Source: Thermoplasmata archaeon (lineage in GTDB: Archaea > Thermoplasmatota > Thermoplasmata > Thermoplasmatales > Thermoplasmataceae). Taken from it: a stretch of 23,350 nucleotides of DNA. Position 1 is the stretch's first letter. Each line of letters opens with the position of its first letter. Made by a program: the position numbers and the translations under genes. Location of the stretch: positions 1-23,350 of the forward strand of contig JAKAAI010000022.1 of assembly GCA_021797055.1 (NCBI GenBank), read 5' to 3'. A model generated the notes under the pieces. It searched no databases, was not told the origin of the DNA, and saw only the letters and a program-made list of their open reading frames with translations. Shown in pieces: positions 16,058 to 23,086 of the stretch.

Positions 16058-17173
16058 ATGACAAACAAACCGCATGGGGGGAAACTGATCAACAGGCTGA
16101 CCGGTAAGCTCCCGGACTGTAGTTCGGTACTGGATATATCAACACAGAACGCATTGGATCTTGCAAGAATTGCAGACGGCAGCTATTCCCCCCTGACAGG
16201 TTTCATGAATTCCGATGAGCTGCGGAGTGTTACTGAAAATATGGAGCTCCCGGGAGGTGAAATATGGCCGATGCCTATCATCCTTCAGGTAAACGGCAGC
16301 TACTCTTTTTCTGCTGGAGACAGAATTGCTTTAAGGTATAATGGGGAGAAAGTTGGCTGCATCGATGTTTCTGAAGTATTCAATGCAGATATGAAGCAAG
16401 TACTTCTGAAAACATATGGAACAATAGATCCTGCCCACCCAAACGTTAACCAGACTGTGAGGCAGGGAAGAAGAATTATCGGAGGAAATATTTTAGCCTT
16501 GAAGAAGGAGGAAACAGCCGAGTCAACAGGTCCAGAAGCCATAAGAAAAGTATTCAGGGAGAGGAAGTGGCAGACAATAGCTGCATATCAGACCCGGAAT
16601 CCACCACATATGGCCCACGAGTATATTCAGAGGCTGGCAATGGAACTGACAGACGGCCTGTTTATCAATCCTGTAGTTGGTGAACTGAAGACAGATGATT
16701 TCAGTCAGGATGATATCATGGGCGCATACAGACTGTTTGTATCGAAGTATTATCCCGACAACAAGGTAGTCCTGAGTCCATTAATGATTTCAATGAGGTA
16801 TGCAGGACCGAAGGCTGCACTCTTTTTAGCGATAGTCAGGAAGAATTATGGATGCACTCATTTCATCATCGGCAGAGATATGGCTGGTGCCGGTTCTTTC
16901 TATTCTCCCTATGCCGCTCAGGAGATGCTTGAAAAATTTGACATAGGCTTGCAGGTATTAAAAATCAGGGAGGTCTTCTTTTGCCGGAAGTGCAAATGCA
17001 TGGCAACCGAAAACACCTGCGGCCACACCACAAGCAATAGAGAAAACATGAGCATGACAGAAATTAGAAACAGGATAAAATCAGGAATTTCCGTTCCAGA
17101 GGCAATGATGCGCCCCGATATCACGGAGTTGCTTTCGTCAAGGGACTCAAATCAGCCTTTTGTGGAAATGTGA
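16058..17173 (+). CDS. sat: ATP sulfurylase (sulfate adenylyltransferase)
   Basis: Activates sulfate with ATP to give APS and pyrophosphate, supplying the APS reductase encoded just upstream. 371 residues from the ATG at 16058, which lies 2 bases after the cysH stop and 7 bases after TGAGGA; the frame extends back to 16004 inside cysH but that part has no family similarity. Motifs: QTRNPPHMAH at 178-187 (nucleotide-binding HxxH region), NPVVGE, SMRYAGPKAA, KNYGCTHF, and a zinc-binding CRKC...C-G-H cluster (Cys309, Cys312, Cys321, His323), typical of archaeal and bacterial homo-oligomeric forms. One oddity: the near-universal GRDHAG reads GRDMAG at 272-277, with His replaced by Met275. Confidence 0.95.
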   Translation: MTNKPHGGKLINRLTGKLPDCSSVLDISTQNALDLARIADGSYSPLTGFMNSDELRSVTENMELPGGEIWPMPIILQVNGSYSFSAGDRIALRYNGEKVGCIDVSEVFNADMKQVLLKTYGTIDPAHPNVNQTVRQGRRIIGGNILALKKEETAESTGPEAIRKVFRERKWQTIAAYQTRNPPHMAHEYIQRLAMELTDGLFINPVVGELKTDDFSQDDIMGAYRLFVSKYYPDNKVVLSPLMISMRYAGPKAALFLAIVRKNYGCTHFIIGRDMAGAGSFYSPYAAQEMLEKFDIGLQVLKIREVFFCRKCKCMATENTCGHTTSNRENMSMTEIRNRIKSGISVPEAMMRPDITELLSSRDSNQPFVEM

Positions 17174-17230
17174 TACGGACCAGATTATGCACAGTTCCAT
17201 ACTGGTAATCTATTAAGGGAAATACTGGCC

Positions 17231-18223
17231 TCAGTCACCAACGTATATTATTGAAGAGCCCGTAAAATCAAACCCGAATTTTTCTTCCCTTAGTTCCTTC
17301 ATCTTATTCACTATGTTCTCTCTTTTATCTGGGTCAACGACCAGAAGGAGAAAACCACCACCGCCAGCGCCCACCAGTTTACCGCCATATGCACCTGCTT
17401 CCCTGGCTCTTGAATATAGTTCAGATATCACATGATCTGTGATGCCGTCAGCAAGCGACGACTTAAGTTTCCAGTTCAGGTCCATTAATCTCCCGGCTTC
17501 CTCAATGTCTCCCCTGTTGAGGATTGCAGGAAACTCGCTGGCAATATCCCTCATCTTCTGGTATGTCTCAATTTTTTCCTTCATGTTAAGGGACTGTTTC
17601 TTGTGTATCTCGACAGAGGATCTTGTTTTTCCGGTGAACAACAACAGGAGGCTTTCCTGCAGTTTCCTGATATTGCTTTCATGCATTATGACAGGTTTTA
17701 CAGTTACACTCTCATCCTGGTTGAAGATAAACGACTTGATCCCACCAAATGCCGATATGTACTGATCCTGTTTTCCTCCTGCTTCTTTCAGAATTTCCCG
17801 TTCTATCTTCACAGCCTCTTCTGCGAGCCTTCTGGCCGATGCAAACTCCCCAATATATGCATGCAGTGCATTCAGGAGACTTACAAGAAAAGTACTGCTC
17901 GATCCAAGGCCAGTTCCCTGTGATGGTATATCAGATATGCTGACTATCTCTATTCCACCATCTATGTTCAGGAGCTTGAGAGCTTCCCGGACAGTTGGAT
18001 GGCGGATCTTGTCAATAGAATCGACTATTTCCGTCTGTGAATAGCTTACCCTTATATGCGAATCAAATTTTTTATTGACCAGTACGAAAATGTACTTGTT
18101 GATGGCAGCAGATACGCATATTCCCGGGCCATGGTTTCGATAAAAATCTGCAATGTCAGTGCCGCCGCCTACGAATGTGATTCTTAACGGCGATCTGGCC
18201 ATAAACATTGAATTTCCGCTCAT
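17231..18223 (-). CDS. GHMP-family sugar kinase (HddA-like)
   Basis: Probably phosphorylates the anomeric or another hydroxyl of a sugar phosphate, as in D-glycero-D-manno-heptose 7-phosphate kinase or fucokinase relatives. 330 residues. N-terminal RSPLRITFVGGGTD is the HddA-like signature; the GHMP ATP-binding motif P-x-x-GTGLGSSST is near 105-116; EAGGKQDQYISAFGG follows, and the third GHMP motif KLVGAGGGGF is near 290. The start ATG overlaps the stop of the upstream epimerase gene by 4 bases (ATGA), implying translational coupling, so I keep the first ATG although Met8 fits the family N-terminus as well. With the epimerase it probably makes an activated sugar for surface glycans (inference). 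The exact sugar cannot be read from the sequence. Confidence 0.9.
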   Translation of the reverse strand: MSGNSMFMARSPLRITFVGGGTDIADFYRNHGPGICVSAAINKYIFVLVNKKFDSHIRVSYSQTEIVDSIDKIRHPTVREALKLLNIDGGIEIVSISDIPSQGTGLGSSSTFLVSLLNALHAYIGEFASARRLAEEAVKIEREILKEAGGKQDQYISAFGGIKSFIFNQDESVTVKPVIMHESNIRKLQESLLLLFTGKTRSSVEIHKKQSLNMKEKIETYQKMRDIASEFPAILNRGDIEEAGRLMDLNWKLKSSLADGITDHVISELYSRAREAGAYGGKLVGAGGGGFLLLVVDPDKRENIVNKMKELREEKFGFDFTGSSIIYVGD

Positions 18224-19134
18224 TTCACACCATAATATCTCTTTAATTTTTCCAGGCCCTCGTCCAGTGTGACGGTTGCCCTGAAACCAAGTTTCTCATG
18301 AGCCTTCTCTGTGTCTGCCAGGGTCTCCATCACATAGTTCTTTACTGGCATCTTGATATAGCTGGGTTTTATTGATTTTCCAAGCATCCTATTTATTTTA
18401 TCAACCAGTTCGTTCAATGAATAATTAATCCCTGATCCAACATTGTAAACTTCGTAGCCTTTCGAACTGGTCGATCTTATGAGTGCATCAACCACATCAG
18501 TAACAAAGACGAAATCCCGTCTCTGCTCTCCGTTCCCATATATAACAGGCTGCCTTTCTGCTATTATATCTTTCAAGAATTGCGTTGCGAGGTTTGCATA
18601 ACCGCCCTTCGCATCCTCGTGATAACCGTAAACGGAAAAAAACCTCATGGCTGAAATATTCATTCCATAGAGATTATTATATAACTGTGATACCCTTTCT
18701 GCTCCTATCCTCCCCTCAGTGTAGAAATCAGTTACATTGGGGATTATATTTTCCCTGTGGGGTGGCTTTACACCATTATATATTGAAGACGTCGACGAGA
18801 AGACAACGCCGCTGTCATTCTTTCTGGCGTATTCGAGAACAGAGATCATTCCATCTATTACATCAGCAACTCTGTGGGGGTTTTCCCTGTACATTGGGGA
18901 GGCCGAATAGAAACCCAGGTGGAAAACAAAATCTGCCTTCTCATTTATTTTTACAATGTCTCTGGCATCGCCGTTTATAAAATTAACCCCTTTGCCTGCA
19001 TTATCGAGGTTTTTCCTTGAACCCGTGTGAAGGTTATCCAGGACTGTTACTTTATTATCTTTGGAAAGGAACTCTACAAGATTACTTCCAATGAATCCGG
19101 CCCCACCAGTTACTACAATATTTTTACCTTTCAT
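18220..19134 (-). CDS. NAD-dependent nucleotide-sugar epimerase/dehydratase, catalytic Lys replaced
   Basis: Extended short-chain dehydrogenase, 304 residues, GalE-like. The NAD-binding TGGAGFIG is at 9-16, the GDARD segment near 55-59, and the serine/threonine of the active site in SSTSSIYNG at 113-121. The conserved FFSVYG and the RRDFVFVTDVVDA motif are present, as in UDP-glucose 4-epimerase-like enzymes. The catalytic Y-x-x-x-K reads YTEGR: Tyr138 is present but Lys is Arg142 (codon AGG). Either this Arg supports catalysis or the enzyme is altered. The start ATG lies 28 bases after a TATA-like box. The downstream kinase gene overlaps it by 4 bases. Confidence 0.9.
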   Translation of the reverse strand: MKGKNIVVTGGAGFIGSNLVEFLSKDNKVTVLDNLHTGSRKNLDNAGKGVNFINGDARDIVKINEKADFVFHLGFYSASPMYRENPHRVADVIDGMISVLEYARKNDSGVVFSSTSSIYNGVKPPHRENIIPNVTDFYTEGRIGAERVSQLYNNLYGMNISAMRFFSVYGYHEDAKGGYANLATQFLKDIIAERQPVIYGNGEQRRDFVFVTDVVDALIRSTSSKGYEVYNVGSGINYSLNELVDKINRMLGKSIKPSYIKMPVKNYVMETLADTEKAHEKLGFRATVTLDEGLEKLKRYYGVK

Positions 19135-19156
19135 TGCGTCAGGGAATAGTAAATTG

Positions 19157-19168
19157 GATATAAATTTC
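19157..19168 (-). promoter_or_regulatory. TATA-like box for epimerase-kinase operon
   Basis: The minus strand reads AAATTTATATCC, centred about 28 bases before the ATG at 19134. It lies in the 47 bases between the cyclophilin and epimerase genes, so the pair likely forms its own transcription unit. Confidence 0.55.
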
Positions 19169-19181
19169 CTCAGTTCATCAA

Positions 19182-19643
19182 TTATGGTTTTTCAATTAAA
19201 ATTTTATTGATTACAACCTTGCTTAACGGCCTGTCCTGGGAGTCTGTCTTGATTTTGCTTATCTTATCAACAATTTCCATTCCGCTGCTTACCTTTCCGA
19301 ATACAGGATGCTTCTTATCCAGGTAATTATTGTTCACAACGTTTATGAAAAACTGGCTACCGCCTGTATTAGGGCCGGCATTTGCCATGGAGATTGTTCC
19401 CCTGTCATTCCTGTTATTCTTTGTAAATTCATCCTTTATAACATACCCGGGACCACCAGTTCCAGTCCCAGTTGGGTCGCCACCCTGAATCATGAAATCC
19501 TTGATCACACGGTGAAAGATCACGCCGTTATAGAAACCCTTCTCGGCAAGCTTAATAAAATTTCCTGCAGTCACCGGCATCTCCTTGTCGAAAAGATCTA
19601 CAACGAATTCACCCTGGTTTGTCTGAAAACGAGCTTTTGTCAT
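19182..19643 (-). CDS. Cyclophilin-type peptidyl-prolyl cis-trans isomerase
   Basis: Single-domain cyclophilin of 153 residues that speeds proline isomerisation during protein folding, presumably in the cytoplasm since no signal peptide is visible. Active-site motifs are [15 protein letters not shown] (the catalytic Arg, Phe and Gln), [17 protein letters not shown] and HPVFGKV. The size matches bacterial and archaeal PpiB-like proteins. The frame can be extended five codons to a TTG at 19658, but the ATG at 19643 lies about 28 bases after a strong TATA-like box and begins at the family N-terminus ([12 protein letters not shown]), so I choose it. Confidence 0.95.
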   Translation of the reverse strand: MTKARFQTNQGEFVVDLFDKEMPVTAGNFIKLAEKGFYNGVIFHRVIKDFMIQGGDPTGTGTGGPGYVIKDEFTKNNRNDRGTISMANAGPNTGGSQFFINVVNNNYLDKKHPVFGKVSSGMEIVDKISKIKTDSQDRPLSKVVINKILIEKP

Positions 19644-19664
19644 ATTACCAGTAGCCAAAATCCG

Positions 19665-19678
19665 GATAAAATATTTTA
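19665..19678 (-). promoter_or_regulatory. TATA-like box for cyclophilin gene
   Basis: The minus strand reads TAAAATATTTTATC, centred about 28 bases before the ATG at 19643. The spacing rules against the earlier TTG start. Confidence 0.5.
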
Positions 19679-19704
19679 GTTAGGAATTTGCACCCGTTCC
19701 TGTA

Positions 19705-20103
19705 TCAGGACACGAATCTTGGAATTACAAAAATTGCCAGAAGCAGATTGAATAATACGATTGCATCCAGAAGAGTGTAAAGCTTGTTCCTCTCGTGCGC
19801 AAAAGTAATAAGAGCATCTATAAGCACGGTCACAGGGGTGAAAATCAGCACCCACAATCCGACAGATATGAAGAATAATCCATCAAGACCAATCAGGCCT
19901 TTCAGAAAATCACCCGGGAAAAGGATCTTTGAATTCACTGTAGCAGATGGGTTATGATAGTTGGCAACATAACTCAGTGAATACCCATCTCCACCACCCT
20001 TTATAAAAAGAAGAATCACGCCGGTTATGGTTAGCGAAACGCTTACTAATACGCCTGCCTTGAGAATCAGGCTAGTAATGTCACTCTGCTCTAGTTTTGG
20101 CAT
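19705..20103 (-). CDS. DUF1634 membrane protein, TauE partner
   Basis: 132 residues, three to four hydrophobic segments: about 14-35 (ILKAGVLVSVSLTITGVILLF), a polar middle with FPGDFLKGLIGLDG, then about 75-97 and 108-128. This matches the DUF1634 family, whose members often sit directly after TauE/SafE exporter genes, as here. The start at 20103 overlaps the upstream exporter gene by 23 bases and has a strong GAGGAGG ribosome binding site 5-11 bases before it; the frame is open further to 20145, but that part lies wholly within the exporter gene. Role: probably an accessory subunit of the exporter; biochemistry of the family is not established. Confidence 0.85.
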   Translation of the reverse strand: MPKLEQSDITSLILKAGVLVSVSLTITGVILLFIKGGGDGYSLSYVANYHNPSATVNSKILFPGDFLKGLIGLDGLFFISVGLWVLIFTPVTVLIDALITFAHERNKLYTLLDAIVLFNLLLAIFVIPRFVS

Positions 20104-21088
20104 TAGACCTCCTCTCCCTCTTAATTTTGTAATATAGAAGACCAAGAAGTATTATCGAAACAACAATTGATACGATAAATCCTATCAGATTCAGGTAAGA
20201 ATTAACCGCCTGTCCAGGGGCCAGGCCTCTCCGTAAAAAGCCACTGAATATCATATCAACCCCCAAGAATGCGAGCACCCAGAAGAATATCCACCTGATA
20301 TTTACATTTGTAATTTTTATGAGCAGTTTAGAACCGAGGAAAGCGCCAACCAGGACTCCTACGGCAGTTGCTGCAGCGAGAAACGGCTGGATGTAGCCTG
20401 CGAACCAGTATATCGAGCTCCCAGTTGCAGCAGTTATACCGATCATAAAGTTGCTGCTAGTTGTGGTAACCTTCATGGGCAGGTTCATTGCCCAGTCCAT
20501 GCCAAGTACCTTTAGAGCGCCGCTCCCTATACCTAACAGGCCTGATATAAAGCCTGCAAAAAACATTACAATCTCGCCAAGCCACCATCTTATGCCATGA
20601 TAATCAACCTGCTTTTTCAACCTCTGATCATAATATGTCCCATAAAGATTGAAAAATCTTGTTGTCCAGTCCGGTTTTTTATTCTTTGGCAATTCACTGG
20701 AAGCCCTGTTGATTGTCGGTAAAAGCGATACCAGCAATACAACTCCAAATATCACATAAATAATCCATATATAACCCAATTTGTTTACAGAAATTAATGT
20801 CAGGCTACCGACTATTGCTCCCGTTGTTGTTGCAACCTCAAGCCCAATTGCAACCCTGATATTTGCTATCTTGCTTTTTGTGTAGCCAGAAGCGGAACCT
20901 GCAGAGGTAGCGATTGTTGAAATAAGTGAAGCCCCCGTTGCAAAAATGATCGGTATCCCCAGGAAAAGTGTGAGAACAGGAACGAGCACAGTTCCCCCGC
21001 CGAGGCCAGTTAGCGATCCAAGCAGTCCAGCAAAGAATCCGGCCACAACAACAGAAAGAAAAGTCATCAATATGCTGAACGGATCCAT
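20081..21088 (-). CDS. TauE/SafE-family anion (sulfite) exporter
   Basis: Membrane permease of 335 residues with about eight to nine hydrophobic segments in two related halves. The family glycine-rich motif appears in both: GLLGSLTGLGGGTVLVP near residues 21-37 and GFISGLLGIGSGALKV near 180. The second half continues with MKVTTTSSNFMIG, also typical. Family members move sulfite, sulfoacetate or other organosulfur anions outward, though many have unknown substrates. Two observations point to sulfite here: the DUF1634 partner gene, and a sulfite-making sulfate reduction pair about 4 kb away. The middle loop (about 120-170) is longer and more charged than in small TauE proteins. ATG at 21088 follows a TATA-like box. 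Confidence 0.9.
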   Translation of the reverse strand: MDPFSILMTFLSVVVAGFFAGLLGSLTGLGGGTVLVPVLTLFLGIPIIFATGASLISTIATSAGSASGYTKSKIANIRVAIGLEVATTTGAIVGSLTLISVNKLGYIWIIYVIFGVVLLVSLLPTINRASSELPKNKKPDWTTRFFNLYGTYYDQRLKKQVDYHGIRWWLGEIVMFFAGFISGLLGIGSGALKVLGMDWAMNLPMKVTTTSSNFMIGITAATGSSIYWFAGYIQPFLAAATAVGVLVGAFLGSKLLIKITNVNIRWIFFWVLAFLGVDMIFSGFLRRGLAPGQAVNSYLNLIGFIVSIVVSIILLGLLYYKIKRERRSNAKTRAE

Positions 21089-21104
21089 TTATTCTTGATT
21101 GCAG

Positions 21105-21118
21105 TATTTTATAATAAT
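21105..21118 (-). promoter_or_regulatory. TATA-like box for TauE-DUF1634 operon
   Basis: The minus strand reads ATTATTATAAAATA, centred about 22-24 bases before the ATG at 21088. This would give a transcript with little or no leader. Confidence 0.5.
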
Positions 21119-21294
21119 ATTGCCCAGCAAATTGACGATGATTTCGAATCTAACACGTACACCTGATGAATGATAGGACGTTTGAACCACCAGGGCATAT
21201 TAATAGAATCATTTAATGCTAAAATGTAATCTCCCAGTTCTCAATTTCTAGTTCAAGATTTCTTGAATACGGGTTCCTTCTTTTTCGTATATCT

Positions 21295-21305
21295 ATTTAT
21301 ATTTT
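21295..21305 (+). promoter_or_regulatory. TATA-like box for pdxS
   Basis: ATTTATATTTT on the plus strand is centred about 27 bases before the pdxS ATG at 21326. The 237 bases between the divergent TauE and pdxS genes hold no other feature that I can support. Confidence 0.55.
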
Positions 21306-21325
21306 TTAAGTATACTTGAATTGTT

Positions 21326-22336
21326 ATGACTCCAAATATTACCGATCTCAGGATGGGAGAAGACCTTCTTAAGAGGGGATTTGCAAAGATGACGAAGGGT
21401 GGCGTTGTTATGGACGTCACCACGGTTGAACAGGCGAGGGTTGCCGAATCCGCTGGCGCTGTGGCTGTAATGGCACTGGAAAGGGTTCCGGCTGACATAA
21501 GAGCAGCTGGAGGAGTTGCAAGGATGGCAGATCCCAATCGAGTGAAGGAAATTATGGAAGCTGTAAGTATCCCTGTCATGGCCAAGGTCAGAATCGGCCA
21601 TATATCTGAAGCTTATACACTTGCAACACTCGGAGTGGATATGCTTGATGAAAGTGAAGTTCTTACACCGGCTGATCCTTTCTTTCATCTCAATAAGAAG
21701 GATCTGAAGATCCCAGTAGTTTGCGGAGCCAGGGATTTGGGGGAAGCTGTGAGAAGAATATTCGAGGGGGCTGCTATGATCAGGACTAAGGGAGAGGCTG
21801 GAACCGGCAACATAATAGAAGCGGTCAGGCACATGCATGTAGTTAACGAGGGAGTTAAGGTCGTGCAGAATCTTTCCACGGAGGATTTAAAAAAAGTTGC
21901 CTCCCGCATGGCAGATAGTTACCGGGTAGTCCGCAGGCAGATCTCTGGAAGCTTCTTTGGAGACGAATCAAAACTAAACGAGGAGGATCTTTTTTATGGC
22001 AAGAACGGCAAGCAGATCGAAGGTGAACTTTTGCAGGTACTTGATCAGATTAAAAAGATGGGTCGACTTCCTGTTGTTAATTTTGCAGCAGGAGGTGTTG
22101 CAACCCCGGCGGATGGTGCACTGATGATGAAACTCGGTGCCGATGGCGTTTTCGTGGGAAGTGGAATTTTCAAGTCTCCGGATCCGCCTGAAATGGCGAG
22201 GGCTGTAGTCGAGGCAGTTGAGAACTTTGAAGATTACCAGATAATCAGCACTGTTTCTGAAGGTCTTACTGGCATGCCTGGACTTGACATCGAGGGTATA
22301 CCAAAAGACATGAAACTTCAGGAAAGAGGATGGTAA
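21326..22336 (+). CDS. pdxS: Pyridoxal 5'-phosphate synthase subunit PdxS
   Basis: Lyase subunit that makes pyridoxal 5'-phosphate from ribose 5-phosphate, glyceraldehyde 3-phosphate and ammonia delivered by PdxT. TIM-barrel protein of 336 residues with the family N-terminus [36 protein letters not shown], the substrate lysine in MAKVRIGH and the second lysine in [10 protein letters not shown]. Phosphate-binding NFAAGG and [11 protein letters not shown] are intact. Bacterial PdxS is about 294 residues; the extra 35-40 residues (about 205-245, including [18 protein letters not shown]) match the insert that I recall in archaeal PdxS and are not an anomaly. No pdxT lies in the window. The last codons contain ATGGTAA, where a DUF92 gene appears to start. 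Confidence 0.97.
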   Translation: MTPNITDLRMGEDLLKRGFAKMTKGGVVMDVTTVEQARVAESAGAVAVMALERVPADIRAAGGVARMADPNRVKEIMEAVSIPVMAKVRIGHISEAYTLATLGVDMLDESEVLTPADPFFHLNKKDLKIPVVCGARDLGEAVRRIFEGAAMIRTKGEAGTGNIIEAVRHMHVVNEGVKVVQNLSTEDLKKVASRMADSYRVVRRQISGSFFGDESKLNEEDLFYGKNGKQIEGELLQVLDQIKKMGRLPVVNFAAGGVATPADGALMMKLGADGVFVGSGIFKSPDPPEMARAVVEAVENFEDYQIISTVSEGLTGMPGLDIEGIPKDMKLQERGW

Positions 22337-22382
22337 TAATATATCACTCCTCTACTTTTTTGGAATATTAGTCATCCTTGGT
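22330..22382 (+). other. Probable true start of DUF92 gene, shifted by one base at a T6 run
   Basis: ATG at 22330 overlaps the pdxS stop (ATGGTAA) and reads [13 protein letters not shown] before a stop. The run of six T at 22356-22361 lies within it. If one T is added, or the ribosome slips back one base at T-TTT-TTG, the frame joins the downstream DUF92 frame and restores a complete first membrane helix (FFGILVILGLLLVLSQLL). The frame downstream has no ATG or GTG before its first TTG at 22383. Causes could be a sequencing error, a real mutation or programmed frameshifting. Confidence 0.6.
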
Positions 22383-23069
22383 TTGTTATTGGTACTTTCG
22401 CAGCTGCTTAGAATATTTGACCTTAAAGGTGGAATAGCTGCAACAGTAATTGGCGGAATTATAGTCTTCTCTACGGATATTGAATGGCTGGCACTTCTCC
22501 TGATATTTGCATTCGGCTCTTTTATTGCCACAAAGGCCTGGTTTGCTGAAAAAAAAGAAAAGGAGGTCCAGGAGGGGAAAACGGGAGAAAGGGGATATTC
22601 AAATGTCGTATATGGAGGGATACTGGGATGTGTTATAGCAGTTGCCAGCCTTCTTGCAACCAATTTCCATCTTGCAAAATTTCCGTTCTTTGAGATATTT
22701 GCCATTTCTATCGGCGTCATTAATTCTGATACATTTGCCTCAGAAATTGGGATTAAGGACAGCAGGGTCAGGATGATCACCAATTTCCACCTGGTCAAGC
22801 CCGGGACAAATGGTGGCATTTCAATCATCGGAACATCCGCATCCATTGTCGGTGCGGTGATCATCGGTTTATCCTTTTCACTTCTTGCTTATGACTCAAT
22901 TGTCATATATAAGGTATTATTTGTGAGTGTTATGGCCTTTTTTGGAAACATAGTTGACAGCATACTGGGTGCAACACTTGAGAACAGGGGATACATGTCG
23001 AAGGGGAGCGTCAATATGAGCTCTGCTGCTATCTCAGTTATACTTTCAGTGATTATTGTGCTGGCTTGA
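22383..23069 (+). CDS. DUF92 family integral membrane protein
   Basis: 228 residues from a TTG, with about six hydrophobic segments. Family motifs are visible: LKGGIAATVIGG near the start, GERGYSNVVYGG in the first loop, NSDTFASEIG, KPGTNGGISIIGT, and GNIVDSILGATLE near the end. The plant and cyanobacterial relative VTE6 acts as a phytyl-phosphate kinase, so an isoprenoid-phosphate kinase activity in membrane lipid or quinone metabolism is possible here, but archaeal members are uncharacterised to my knowledge. The TTG start would give an incomplete first helix; I think the natural start is ATG at 22330, with a one-base frameshift between (see the separate entry). It lies directly behind pdxS and is probably co-transcribed. 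Confidence 0.85.
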   Translation: MLLVLSQLLRIFDLKGGIAATVIGGIIVFSTDIEWLALLLIFAFGSFIATKAWFAEKKEKEVQEGKTGERGYSNVVYGGILGCVIAVASLLATNFHLAKFPFFEIFAISIGVINSDTFASEIGIKDSRVRMITNFHLVKPGTNGGISIIGTSASIVGAVIIGLSFSLLAYDSIVIYKVLFVSVMAFFGNIVDSILGATLENRGYMSKGSVNMSSAAISVILSVIIVLA

Positions 23070-23086
23070 TTATTGCGTGATAAAGA

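Noticed and set aside
21293..21838. Minus-strand frames of up to 181 codons opposite pdxS
   Set aside because: PdxS is highly conserved and clear on the plus strand; the antisense frames have repetitive Ser/His composition typical of shadows.
22200..22336. PdxS longer than the bacterial form as a sign of fusion
   Set aside because: The extra length is an internal insert near residues 205-245, known in archaeal PdxS, and the termini are ordinary.
22352..22864. Minus-strand frame of 170 codons opposite the DUF92 gene
   Set aside because: DUF92 motifs on the plus strand are convincing; the antisense frame is rich in Pro, Ile and Ser with no domain pattern.
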